From: 79-D21 sp964521575
GTDB taxonomy: Bacteria > Synergistota > Synergistia > Synergistales > 79-D21
DNA length: 64,000 nucleotides
Assembly: GCA_964521575.1 (NCBI GenBank)
Contig: CAZFSR010000003.1
Coordinates: forward strand, 124,001 to 188,000
Direction of reading: 5' to 3'
This document shows, piece after piece, positions 40,178 to 48,173 of the stretch. The notes below the pieces were generated by a model. The model searched no databases and had not been told where the DNA came from. It saw only the letters and a program-made list of their open reading frames with translations. Position 1 is the stretch's first letter. Each line of letters begins with the position of its first letter. The position numbers and the translations under genes were made by a program.

Positions 40178-42271
40178 CTACTTCCTGACGATCAGGGCAT
40201 CGACGGCCACCGCTCCACGGCCTTCTTCCAGCACCATGACGGGGTTTACGTCCAGCTCGACCAGGTCGGGCTCGCTCAGGGCCATTCTGGAAACAGCCTC
40301 CACAAGCGATGCGAGGGCTTCGATGTCCCGCGGAGGATTACCCCGCGCACCCCGGAGAAGGGGAAGCCCTTTGAGTTCCTCCAGCATCTGCAGGACCGTT
40401 TTCCGGTCAACGGGAGCAAGGCGGAAAGAGACGTCGCGAAGGACCTCGACAAACACTCCTCCCAGACCGACCGCGATCACCGGCCCGAAAAGGGGATCCC
40501 TCCGGACTCCGACGATGCATTCCTGTCCGCCCGAGACCATTTCCTGCACGAGGACCCCTTTGATGCGGGCCCCGGGCTTTGCTTTCACGGCCTTTTCGAG
40601 AATGCGGCCATAGGTGTTCCTGAGCTCCTCCTCGTCACGCACGCGGAGCGCGACAATCCCTGCATCTGTCTTATGGGGAATATCAGGCGACATCACCTTC
40701 AAGGCCACCGGGTAGCCGATCTCTTCGGCTGCAGCAGTCGATTCGGCCAGGCTCTGGCAAAGCTTCTCACGGGTAATGGGAACACCGTATGAGGCCAGGA
40801 GCCCCTTAGCCTCCGCCTCCGTCAAATCTCCCGGCAGTTCCCTGAGCCTGGCTCTCGGAAGTTCTGGCCCTACCTCCGCCGGCAACTCGGATCGCCTCTC
40901 CCACTGCCAGAGTCTCGCAAGAGCCGTAGCCGCCCTTCTAAGACCCGCAAAAACCGGGACTTTCCTTTCCGTCAGCAGTTCCCGGAATTCCCTTCCGTGT
41001 TCATCGTCGATCAGCCAGCAGCAGGCCATCGGCTTCTTGCCGGTCTCGAAAGCCTCTGCAAGGTCCAGGGCCATTTGCCGGCCCGAATCTCCGGTAATCA
41101 TCGATAGAACCGGCAGAATCATGTCGATTTCGGGGCTCTCTTCCATGAGGGCGAGAAGTTTTCGGAACCCCTGCGGGTCGTTGATGACCTGGGCCGTCAT
41201 GTCGACCGGGTTCAGGCTTGAACCAAAGGGAGGGATGAAGGCTTCGACCTCCCTTCGGAAGCCGGGGCTAAGGGCCGGAACGGCAAGACCGGCCGATGCG
41301 CATGAATCTGCAGCGATGATGCCGGCTCCTCCCGAGGTGCTCAGGATGCCGACACGGTTGCCCTTCGTTCTCTTTTGGACGCCAAACAGGCGGGCGACAT
41401 CCGTCACGTCATCGGCATCGCTCAGCGGCAGGACTCCGTACTGGCTGAAAATCGCCTCCCAGACCTTCTCGTCCCCGGTCAGTGCAGCCGTGTGGCTTTT
41501 CGCGGCTTCCTTCGCCACGTCGCTTCGACCCACCTTAAGGATCGCGACGGGCAAATCCCTTGAGCGGGTGAATCGCAGGAGATCAAGGAAACGCCTTCCA
41601 TCCTTGATCCCTTCAAGGTAAAGCAACAGCAGTCTCACTTCCGGGTCCTCGGAAAGGGCGCGGGCAAAATCGACCAGGTCCAGGTCCGCCTGGTTGCCGG
41701 TCGTGACAACATAACGGAAACCCGCACCGGCGTCAGCCGCCATGGCAAAGGAGGCAAAACCAAAGGCCCCGCTCTGGGAAACATAGGCCACATGCCCAGA
41801 CGGCCTTCGCTCCGTGTCGAGAGAAGCCGAAAAACTTAGGGGAATCCCTTCGGCAAGATTGACAAGCCCCTGGCAATTCGGCCCGAGAATGCGAACATCA
41901 CCGGACCGCGCGATGCTGACGATTTTTTCCTGCATTTCAGCTTCTTCCGATTCGGCAAAACCGGACGAGAAGATCACCGCAAACCCGACGCCCAACCGGG
42001 CGCATTCCTCGATTACGCCGGGAACCAGGGCGGCCCTGACGCCGACAAGAACGACCTCGGGAACCTCGGGCAGGCTTTCCAGGGAAGGATAACACCGGAC
42101 TCCGTCGATCGACTCTCGATTCGGGTTGACGGGGTAGACGGCCCCCTTGAAACCGTAGCGTTTCAAGAGCTTAAGAGGCCTTCCGGATATGCTTTCCAGG
42201 TTCGTCGACGCCCCAACGATCGCAACCGATCGGGGAGAAAGGAGACGGCGAAGCTCGGCCGTGTTGTCCAC
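40178..42271 (-). CDS. ADP-forming acyl-CoA synthetase (acetate-CoA ligase family)
   Basis: A 697-residue fused NDP-forming synthetase. An N-terminal CoA-binding domain (about 10-135, VAIVGASTNLESISG), a succinyl-CoA-synthetase-like domain (about 150-440, with the phosphohistidine-type SHTAALTGDE), and a C-terminal ATP-grasp domain (about 480-697) can be seen. It converts acyl-CoA plus ADP and phosphate to acid plus ATP, a common energy-saving step in amino-acid fermentation. The acyl specificity is not evident. GTG start at 42271 behind GGAGGTGA. The gene follows the tRNA-Leu terminator and no promoter is obvious in the 38-bp gap. Confidence 0.9.
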   Translation of the reverse strand: MDNTAELRRLLSPRSVAIVGASTNLESISGRPLKLLKRYGFKGAVYPVNPNRESIDGVRCYPSLESLPEVPEVVLVGVRAALVPGVIEECARLGVGFAVIFSSGFAESEEAEMQEKIVSIARSGDVRILGPNCQGLVNLAEGIPLSFSASLDTERRPSGHVAYVSQSGAFGFASFAMAADAGAGFRYVVTTGNQADLDLVDFARALSEDPEVRLLLLYLEGIKDGRRFLDLLRFTRSRDLPVAILKVGRSDVAKEAAKSHTAALTGDEKVWEAIFSQYGVLPLSDADDVTDVARLFGVQKRTKGNRVGILSTSGGAGIIAADSCASAGLAVPALSPGFRREVEAFIPPFGSSLNPVDMTAQVINDPQGFRKLLALMEESPEIDMILPVLSMITGDSGRQMALDLAEAFETGKKPMACCWLIDDEHGREFRELLTERKVPVFAGLRRAATALARLWQWERRSELPAEVGPELPRARLRELPGDLTEAEAKGLLASYGVPITREKLCQSLAESTAAAEEIGYPVALKVMSPDIPHKTDAGIVALRVRDEEELRNTYGRILEKAVKAKPGARIKGVLVQEMVSGGQECIVGVRRDPLFGPVIAVGLGGVFVEVLRDVSFRLAPVDRKTVLQMLEELKGLPLLRGARGNPPRDIEALASLVEAVSRMALSEPDLVELDVNPVMVLEEGRGAVAVDALIVRK

Positions 42272-42310
42272 TAGGACACGTCACCTCCGGTCGAAGAGCT
42301 TGCAGGAATG

Positions 42311-42360
42311 GAAAAGGCCTTCCTCACGCCCTGCTGGCGACTGCGTGGAAAGGCCTTTTC
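42311..42360 (-). terminator. terminator of tRNA-Leu
   Basis: GAAAAGGCCTT (42311-42321) pairs with AAGGCCTTTTC (42350-42360), with a further imperfect helix inside; T-rich sequence follows on both strands. It lies between tRNA-Leu and the acyl-CoA synthetase gene. Confidence 0.75.
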
Positions 42361-42408
42361 TTTCTTCGTCCAGGCCAGGGCTAACCTGCCGGACCGATTA
42401 TCATAAAA

Positions 42409-42493
42409 TGGTGCCGGGGACGAGACTTGAACTCGTACGGGTTTCCCCACACGCCCCTCAAACGTGCGTGTCTACCTGTTCCACCACCCCGGC
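42409..42493 (-). tRNA. tRNA-Leu (anticodon GAG)
   Basis: An 85-nt class II tRNA. The acceptor is GCCGGGG/CCCCGGC, the anticodon stem CACGT/GCGTG with a T-G pair encloses TTGAGGG (anticodon GAG), a long variable arm GTGGGGAAACCC follows, and CCA is encoded. Confidence 0.93.
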
Positions 42494-42504
42494 ACGTGAC
42501 GCCC

Positions 42505-42532
42505 ATTATAGCAGGCTGTCAGGGTGCGTCAA
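42505..42532 (-). promoter_or_regulatory. promoter of tRNA-Leu
   Basis: TTGACG (42532-42527), 16-nt spacer, TATAAT (42510-42505), 11 bp before the mature 5' end. Confidence 0.85.
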
Positions 42533-42549
42533 CACCCTCGAGGGGCTTT

Positions 42550-42894
42550 TTATCGGCGTTCCTTGATGCGTGCGGCCTTCCCGCTCAGCTTCCGCAGGTA
42601 GTAGAGCTTGGCACGGCGGACAAGGCCCTTGCGCACCACTTCGATTCGGTCGATGGAAGGGCAATGAAGCGGAAATATACGCTCGACACCGACTCCGCCC
42701 GACATTTTGCGAACGATGAAATTCTCCTTAAGCCCGCCTTTCTGGCGCGCGATCACGATTCCTTCGAAAATCTGGATTCGTTCACGGTTGCCTTCCCTGA
42801 CCTTCACATGCACCTTGACATTGTCACCCGGGCGAAATTCCGGCAGGTCGTTCCGGAGGAATTTCTTTTCGATCAACGCGATCCTGGGATCCAT
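42550..42894 (-). CDS. rplS: 50S ribosomal protein L19
   Basis: A 114-residue protein at the 30S-50S interface. The family pattern FRPGDNVKVHVKVREGNRERIQIFEG is clear over two stretches, with SIDRIEVVRKGLVRRAKLYYLR at the C-terminus. ATG at 42894 behind AAGGAGGGAAAGG. Last gene of the ylxM-to-rplS operon, 37 nt after trmD. Confidence 0.97.
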   Translation of the reverse strand: MDPRIALIEKKFLRNDLPEFRPGDNVKVHVKVREGNRERIQIFEGIVIARQKGGLKENFIVRKMSGGVGVERIFPLHCPSIDRIEVVRKGLVRRAKLYYLRKLSGKAARIKERR

Positions 42895-42931
42895 TTTCCT
42901 TTCCCTCCTTGCTGGTCTTCTATTCAGAATT

Positions 42932-44098
42932 TTAACGGCATCCGAAGAAACGGTCCACGATAATCGACAACATCAAGGCTGGATCGATCCGTTCTTCGTT
43001 TTCAAGTCCTCCCTTGAGGGGGGACAGGGTTAACTCTTCTTCCGGCAGGTCCCTGGAAAGCCCAATGATTAAAGGCTTCCCCGACTCGAGGATCCGCCTT
43101 TTCGCCTCCACCCAATGCACTGACCGTTCGAGCTTGCAGGTTTCCAGCCCCACGGCGAGTGGGAAATCCTTTTCCTTCTGGGAAACCCATCTGAAAGCCT
43201 GTCGGTTTGTCCTGAAAAACCTGAAAATCGGTCTTTCTTCCGAAACCTCTCCCCCTGCCGAATCGGACAACCTTCTCCGCCTTTCCTCATCGGCCTCGAC
43301 AACCAGAAGTCTTTCTATCCCGTAAAGCCTCGCGGCACCGGCAAGTTCCGTCATCGTGGCCTTCAGACTCGCGGTTTCCCCGGAAAGAAGCATGTAGGGG
43401 CGTTTCGCCAAGTAAGGACGGATATTCGCCGTTCCCAGCAGGTCCGGCCTTCTTCCGATCGTCCGGGCGACCGCCTGCTTCCTCCTCCATTCCTCGATAC
43501 CGGCTGCATCCCCGGAAACAAGCTCCTCGGGTACCGATTCGCCCCTCCATTGCGCCGGCCGCGTAAAATGGGGGTGGTCGAGCATCCCCCGGTAAAAGGA
43601 ATCATCCTCGACGGCAGCGAGTTTCCCGACGACGCCCGGTACCAGTCTCGCCACCGCATCCACCAGGACCATGGACGGGAGTTCCCCCCCTGTCAGGACG
43701 AAATCGCCAAGCGAGACTTCCAGGTCCACATGTTTCCTGACGAAACGTTCATCCACGCCTTCATAATGTCCGCAAACGAGGACCAGATGATCACGCATTG
43801 CCAGGCTTTCCACCAGTTCCTGGCTCAGGACGACCCCTTGCGGAGACGGATAAACGACGGTGGCCTCGGGGTCACCCACGCCTTCAAGGGCTCGGGCCAG
43901 GGGTTCCGCCATCAGGACCATGCCTCCGCTGCCGAAGGCGTAGTCGTCAATCTGCCCGTACCGGTTAACCGCAGTATCCCTCAGGTCCACCACGGACGCC
44001 TCGATGGTTTTCGCACTCACCGCTCGGCCAATGACGCTGTGGGCGAGGAAACTTTGCAGGAACTCGGGAAAAGCCGTGATGAATGTGACCTTCTTCAA
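42932..44098 (-). CDS. trmD: tRNA (guanine37-N1)-methyltransferase fused to a second SPOUT-type domain
   Basis: A 388-residue protein. The N-terminal 240 residues are TrmD: ITAFPEFLQSFL, DDYAFGSGGMVLMAEPL, GHYEGVDERF, and SLGDFVLTGGELPSMVLVDAVARL (a trefoil-knot SAM-binding site). It methylates G37 of tRNAs reading CNN codons. The C-terminal 140 residues (KPLIIGLSRDL, LSPLKGG, ALMLSIIVDRFFG) fit the SAM-dependent RNA methyltransferase family Methyltrn_RNA_4, itself SPOUT-like. The start is TTG 44098, overlapping the rimM stop as TTGA, behind GGAGGGG. Frame extension to 44479 only crosses rimM. Confidence 0.88.
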   Translation of the reverse strand: MKKVTFITAFPEFLQSFLAHSVIGRAVSAKTIEASVVDLRDTAVNRYGQIDDYAFGSGGMVLMAEPLARALEGVGDPEATVVYPSPQGVVLSQELVESLAMRDHLVLVCGHYEGVDERFVRKHVDLEVSLGDFVLTGGELPSMVLVDAVARLVPGVVGKLAAVEDDSFYRGMLDHPHFTRPAQWRGESVPEELVSGDAAGIEEWRRKQAVARTIGRRPDLLGTANIRPYLAKRPYMLLSGETASLKATMTELAGAARLYGIERLLVVEADEERRRRLSDSAGGEVSEERPIFRFFRTNRQAFRWVSQKEKDFPLAVGLETCKLERSVHWVEAKRRILESGKPLIIGLSRDLPEEELTLSPLKGGLENEERIDPALMLSIIVDRFFGCR

Positions 44099-44610
44099 TC
44101 CCAAAGCCCCTCCATCAATGAAACGCTCATGGTGCGGGACTCGAGGTCGACCTTCCGAACGACATCCCGGATCGCGGGCAGAGGCTTGAGTCTCCCGCCG
44201 GGAGTCCTGATCATGTAGCAGTCGTTGCTCCCCGTGGGCAGGACCTCCTCGATGACCCCCAACTCTTCCCCCGTCGCCTCGTCCCTCACCGCCAAGCCAA
44301 GAAGGTCGTCGATCCAGTATTGGCCTTCCGGCAAGGCAACCCGTTCCTCCGGCGGAACCTTGACAAGGGCTCCCTTGAGCAAGTCCGCGGCTGTCCGGTC
44401 GGTGATCTCCTCCGTCATTGCGAGCAGGAGCCCCTTCCCTTCCAGAAACCTGAAGCGGGTTGGGCGAAGAACCCGCCATTCGCTTCCATCGGCTCGGAAA
44501 AGCCTGAGCCTCTCCATTCCGACGAAACGTTCCGGAAAATCGGTAAGAGGCTGGATCCGGAGTTCACCGTCGAGTCCATGTCCTCCGCAAATGCGGCCGA
44601 TCGCGATCAT
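44095..44610 (-). CDS. rimM: 16S rRNA processing protein RimM
   Basis: A 171-residue 30S maturation factor with an N-terminal RimM beta-barrel (IAIGRICGGHGLDGELRIQPL) and a C-terminal PRC-barrel (about 95-165, LPEGQYWIDDLLGLAV, LPTGSNDCYMI). It helps assemble the 30S head with S19. I chose the ATG at 44610, where family similarity begins; an in-frame TTG at 44649 would overlap khpA. Confidence 0.93.
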   Translation of the reverse strand: MIAIGRICGGHGLDGELRIQPLTDFPERFVGMERLRLFRADGSEWRVLRPTRFRFLEGKGLLLAMTEEITDRTAADLLKGALVKVPPEERVALPEGQYWIDDLLGLAVRDEATGEELGVIEEVLPTGSNDCYMIRTPGGRLKPLPAIRDVVRKVDLESRTMSVSLMEGLWD

Positions 44611-44629
44611 TTCGCTGCGGTCGCCTTTT

Positions 44630-44875
44630 TCAGTCCTCAAGGATGTCAACGACCACCTTTTCGTTTCCCTTCACCGCAGCTGCCTTCGCCAGGAGCCTGA
44701 GCGCGTTGACTGTCGCACCCCTTTTTCCGATCACCCTGCCGATGTCCTCGGGGGCCACCCGTATCCGGACCTCGAACACGCCGTTCCCCAGCGGTTCGCT
44801 TTCGACGCGCACGGCCCCAGGATCCTTCACGAGGCGCCTGACGATCGAATCGACTAGCGCTCCGTAATCCGGCAT
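44630..44875 (-). CDS. khpA: KH-domain RNA-binding protein KhpA
   Basis: An 81-residue single KH-domain protein. The GxxG loop is visible as GKRGATVNALR. It binds RNA, usually with a partner (KhpB/Jag), and sits in the conserved position between rpsP and rimM. ATG at 44875 directly follows the rpsP gene by 7 nt. Confidence 0.92.
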   Translation of the reverse strand: MPDYGALVDSIVRRLVKDPGAVRVESEPLGNGVFEVRIRVAPEDIGRVIGKRGATVNALRLLAKAAAVKGNEKVVVDILED

Positions 44876-44882
44876 GAGGATC

Positions 44883-45152
44883 CTACTTCCGTTTCCCCTC
44901 GACGAACCGCTCCCAGACCCCGCTCTTCTTAAGGATCATGCGGGCCGTGTCCGATGCCTGGGCCCCGACCTGTAGCCAGTAGAGCGCCCTTTCCTCGTCC
45001 ACGTTGATCTCGGCCGGATCGGTAAGGGGATTGTAGTGGCCGATCATTTCGATAAACCGGCCATCCCTGGGAGCCCTCGAATCCGCGACGACCAACCGAT
45101 AAAAGGGAGCCTTTTTCCGCCCGTGACGGGCGAGACGAATCTTAACCGCCAT
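44883..45152 (-). CDS. rpsP: 30S ribosomal protein S16
   Basis: An 89-residue 30S protein. The N-terminus KIRLARHGRKKAPFYRLVV and the motif FIEMIGHYNP are diagnostic. ATG at 45152 behind AGGAGGTGC. Confidence 0.97.
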   Translation of the reverse strand: MAVKIRLARHGRKKAPFYRLVVADSRAPRDGRFIEMIGHYNPLTDPAEINVDEERALYWLQVGAQASDTARMILKKSGVWERFVEGKRK

Positions 45153-45177
45153 CCTTCCATGCACCTCCTATGGTGTC

Positions 45178-46515
45178 TTACCTGAACAGGTTCTTGAGAC
45201 CCGCCAATCCGCCGCGGCGGCCCTTGCTGCCCAGTGTTTTCCAGATCTGCTTCATCTGGTCGAACTGTTTCAGGACCTGGTTCACTTCCTGAACCGAAGT
45301 CCCGGAACCCAACGCGATCCTCCTGCGCCGGCTCCCTTTTATGATCTCCGGGTTTTTTCTTTCCCGGGAGGTCATCGAAAGAATCACGGCCTCAATCCTC
45401 TTCAGCCTGCCAGGATCCATTTCGGCTCCTTGGAGGGCCTTCGCCCCGCCGGGGATCGGGAGCATCTCGAGCACCTTCTCCAGAGGCCCCATTTTCTGCA
45501 CCTGCTGCAGTTGCTCAAGCAAATCCTCCATCGTGAAGCGATTCTTCCGGAGGTTCTCCGACATCCGCTCCACGGACGCGCTGTCCGTGACCGCCTGGAC
45601 CTTCTCCATCAGGCCGGCGAGATCACCCATGCCCATGATCCGCTGGGCCATCCGGCGAGCGTCGAACTCCTCCAGATCATCAATTCTTTCCCCTACACCG
45701 GCAAGCTTGATCGGCACGCCCGTCGCGGCCCGCACGGCCAGCGCCGCCCCACCCCTGGCATCTCCATCGAGTTTCGAGAGGACAACTCCCGTGAGGCCAA
45801 GGCGCTCGTGAAAGCTCGTTGCGACGTTGACGGCTTCCTGCCCGGTCATGGCATCCACGACAAGAAGGATCTCGTGCGGTTTCACCGCACCGCTTATCAG
45901 GGAAAGCTCCTTCATGAGGGGTTCGTCAAGATGCAGTCGCCCTGCTGTATCCAGCAGGATGACGTCCGCCAGGTGCTCCTCTGCGTAACGGACCGAAGCC
46001 GTTGCGACCTCCAGGGGTGTTTCCCTTCCTTCCCCGGGGCCGAAAAACGGGACCCTTACCTGTTCCGAAAGGACCCTGAGCTGCTCGACGGCTGCGGGAC
46101 GCTGCAGGTCGCAGGCCACAAGCAGCGGGCGATGCCCCTTCGCGAGCCGTTTCGCCAGCTTCGCGGCTGTCGTGGTCTTCCCGGAGCCCTGAAGCCCGAC
46201 CATCATGTAGACGGTCGGAGGTTTCGGGGAAATCTCGAGCCCTACAGGCCCTTCCCCCATAAGACGGGATAGTTCGTCATAGACAACGGCCGTTACCTGC
46301 TGTGCTGGCGTGATGGATTCGAGGACATCCGCTCCCGTGCAGCGCAAGCGGATCTTCTCGACGAGGTCCTTCGCAACCTTGTAGTGCACATCGGCTTCCA
46401 GCAGGGCCCTGCGCACCTCACGAAGCGCCTCGGCTACATCCGTTTCGCTTAATTTCCCTTTTCCCCGCAGGGCCTTGAACACTCCCTCGAGGCGTTCCTT
46501 AAGGGCGTCAAACAT
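45178..46515 (-). CDS. ffh: signal recognition particle protein Ffh
   Basis: A 445-residue SRP GTPase. An N-domain helix bundle precedes the G domain (VGLQGSGKTTTAAKLA, DTAGRL, TKLDG-type LSKLDGDARGG) and a Met-rich M domain (about 300-430) that binds signal peptides and SRP RNA. The ATG at 46515 lies inside the end of ylxM (8-nt overlap), with GAGGAGG upstream. It directs ribosomes making membrane proteins to FtsY. Confidence 0.97.
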   Translation of the reverse strand: MFDALKERLEGVFKALRGKGKLSETDVAEALREVRRALLEADVHYKVAKDLVEKIRLRCTGADVLESITPAQQVTAVVYDELSRLMGEGPVGLEISPKPPTVYMMVGLQGSGKTTTAAKLAKRLAKGHRPLLVACDLQRPAAVEQLRVLSEQVRVPFFGPGEGRETPLEVATASVRYAEEHLADVILLDTAGRLHLDEPLMKELSLISGAVKPHEILLVVDAMTGQEAVNVATSFHERLGLTGVVLSKLDGDARGGAALAVRAATGVPIKLAGVGERIDDLEEFDARRMAQRIMGMGDLAGLMEKVQAVTDSASVERMSENLRKNRFTMEDLLEQLQQVQKMGPLEKVLEMLPIPGGAKALQGAEMDPGRLKRIEAVILSMTSRERKNPEIIKGSRRRRIALGSGTSVQEVNQVLKQFDQMKQIWKTLGSKGRRGGLAGLKNLFR

Positions 46516-46876
46516 CTCGTTCTTCCGCCTCCTCGGCATTTTCCGCCAGGACCTTTTCCATCTCGCTTAGGAATGGAAGCGGCAGGTCGTTCGAAAAACG
46601 CGACAGGATAAATCGAATGGCTTTTGCCTGCGCTTCCAGGCGGGTATCGAACCTGAGGATTCCCTCCAGCTCCAGGAGCCTCTGCCGGGCCCGCTGGACC
46701 AGGTCGTAAACGCTTTGGCGGCTGCCGCCCATCATCTCCGCAATTTCCTGCAGGCTCAGGTCGGAAAGATCATGGAGCTCAAAGGCCCTTCTCTGGCGAT
46801 CCGTCAAAAGTCCGGAATAGAGGTCGAAGAGCCTGCCGAGGAAGACCCTTGACTCAAGTTGCCTTTCCAGATCCAT
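46508..46876 (-). CDS. ylxM: YlxM-like helix-turn-helix protein (UPF0122)
   Basis: A 122-residue protein with a sigma-70 region-4-like HTH (LSDLSLQEIAEMMGGSRQSVYDLVQRARQRL). YlxM is a conserved partner gene of ffh and may modulate SRP. I chose ATG 46876, eight bases behind GGGGAG; an ATG at 46894 would fall about 3 nt after the predicted transcription start and so would be leaderless. Confidence 0.9.
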   Translation of the reverse strand: MDLERQLESRVFLGRLFDLYSGLLTDRQRRAFELHDLSDLSLQEIAEMMGGSRQSVYDLVQRARQRLLELEGILRFDTRLEAQAKAIRFILSRFSNDLPLPFLSEMEKVLAENAEEAEERDV

Positions 46877-46903
46877 CCCGATCTCTCCCCTCATGGCATG
46901 GCG

Positions 46904-46932
46904 ATTATAGGGGTGCTTGGAAGAGGTGTCAA
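46904..46932 (-). promoter_or_regulatory. consensus promoter of the ylxM-to-rplS operon
   Basis: TTGACA (46932-46927), 17-nt spacer, TATAAT (46909-46904). Both hexamers and spacing are perfect. It predicts a 5' end near 46897. Confidence 0.92.
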
Positions 46933-46962
46933 GCTTATTGCCTTGACAGGTCGCCGACGCAA

Positions 46963-46986
46963 GAAAAAAGGCCCCTTTCGGGGCCT
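46963..46986 (-). terminator. terminator of the His-rich protein gene
   Basis: AGGCCCC/GGGGCCT stem with a GAAA loop, followed by six T residues on the minus strand. Confidence 0.9.
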
Positions 46987-46997
46987 GGAAGGTTAGG

Positions 46998-47282
46998 CTA
47001 GTGGGAGTGCGAATGTCCGTGGGCTTCTCCAGATTCGAAGAAACGGTCTTCCACCCGCCGCAGCATCAGCCAAAGATCATCCGTAAGCCGCCTTTTCTTC
47101 TCGATCAGGTGGAAAAGCGCGTGAGTGACATCCTCGTCCTCGATCATCCCAAGACGGGCCATCAGGTCGCCGGTCGTCTCCAGTTCACTGATAAGGGACT
47201 CCCTCAAAAGTTCCGCGATGCCAGCCGGATCGGCGACCGGTCCGTGTTCGTGTTCGCCTCCCGGTGTGATGATCTTGCACAT
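46998..47282 (-). CDS. small His-rich protein, function unknown
   Basis: A 94-residue protein. The N-terminus has GGEHEHGP and the C-terminus ends EAHGHSHSH; the middle is helical, with acidic residues and His (MIEDEDVTHALFHLIEKKRRL). The two His clusters suggest metal binding (Ni, Zn or Co), but I recognise no family. ATG at 47282 follows GGGGAGGTTTCG. It has its own terminator and is transcribed divergently from the LUD gene. Confidence 0.7.
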   Translation of the reverse strand: MCKIITPGGEHEHGPVADPAGIAELLRESLISELETTGDLMARLGMIEDEDVTHALFHLIEKKRRLTDDLWLMLRRVEDRFFESGEAHGHSHSH

Positions 47283-47452
47283 GTTCGAAACCTCCCCTTC
47301 CTGTCCCGGTTTGTCTTTTTCTACCATCAACCGCAGGCCTGCGCAAGGCGCAAACAATCCTTCTTCCTTTTCCCAGGTCTGGTATAGTCATTGTGTGAGG
47401 GGCTGTCCCCTCCCGCCACGGCGATCCCATCGCGATAGGAGGAAAAAGAGAC

Positions 47453-48115
47453 ATGACCCAGGCTCCAGTGGATTGGAACAAGTTCAGGAAGGAATATTAC
47501 CGGACTGTGGGGGCCACCGTCATTAAGGCCCTTACGACCAACGGCTTCCAGGCCGCCTATGCCGAATCCGCCGAAGAAGCGGTCAAAGCCGTCCTGGCCC
47601 TCATTCCAGAGGGCGCTACCGTCGGGATTCCAGGCTCGGTCACGATTCGTGAGCTTGGGCTTCCCGAAATCCTCGCCGCCAGGGGAAACTTCATCTTCCA
47701 GCACTGGGATCCGGACCTTCAGGCGGAAAACCGGGCGCAGCGCTGGTCCGACGAGCTTGCCAGCGACGTTTTCCTCACCAGTTCCAACGCGGTGACCCTG
47801 GCAGGGGAACTCGTCAACATCGACGGGACCGGCAACAGGGTGGCGGGCATGGCCTGGGCCAAGAACCGGATCTGCTTTGTCGTCGGGATCAACAAGGTCT
47901 GCCGGGATGTCGCCGGGGCGCTGCAGAGGATCAAGGATTGGGCGACCCCGATCAACGGGATCCGGCTCGGAATGGACCTTCCCTGCATAAAGGCGGGGTT
48001 CTGCGTCGACTGCAAGGCCCCCCAGAGGGCTTGCCGGGCTGTATCCGTCCTGGAGAGGGCCCCGTACGGACGGGACGCCCATGTCATCCTAGTGGGAGAG
48101 AACCTCGGCTACTGA
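47453..48115 (+). CDS. LUD domain protein (LutC/YkgG-related)
   Basis: A 220-residue protein of the lactate-utilization LUD superfamily. Characteristic stretches are GIPGSVTIRELGL, LAGELVNIDGTGNRVAGM and FVVGINKVCRDV, with a C-terminal Cys cluster CVDCKAPQRACR. Lut operons oxidise lactate, but no lutA or lutB is next to it, so this is a stand-alone member whose role is open. The ATG at 47453 follows ATAGGAGG. Confidence 0.85.
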   Translation: MTQAPVDWNKFRKEYYRTVGATVIKALTTNGFQAAYAESAEEAVKAVLALIPEGATVGIPGSVTIRELGLPEILAARGNFIFQHWDPDLQAENRAQRWSDELASDVFLTSSNAVTLAGELVNIDGTGNRVAGMAWAKNRICFVVGINKVCRDVAGALQRIKDWATPINGIRLGMDLPCIKAGFCVDCKAPQRACRAVSVLERAPYGRDAHVILVGENLGY

Positions 48116-48173
48116 ATTTCCCCCGCATGGTGGTAAAGTTGGTTCGTTCATGAAAGATCGGAGGGAGATTCTC

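Noticed and set aside
44099..44479. N-terminal extension of trmD
   Set aside because: The extension crosses rimM on another frame and lacks TrmD similarity.
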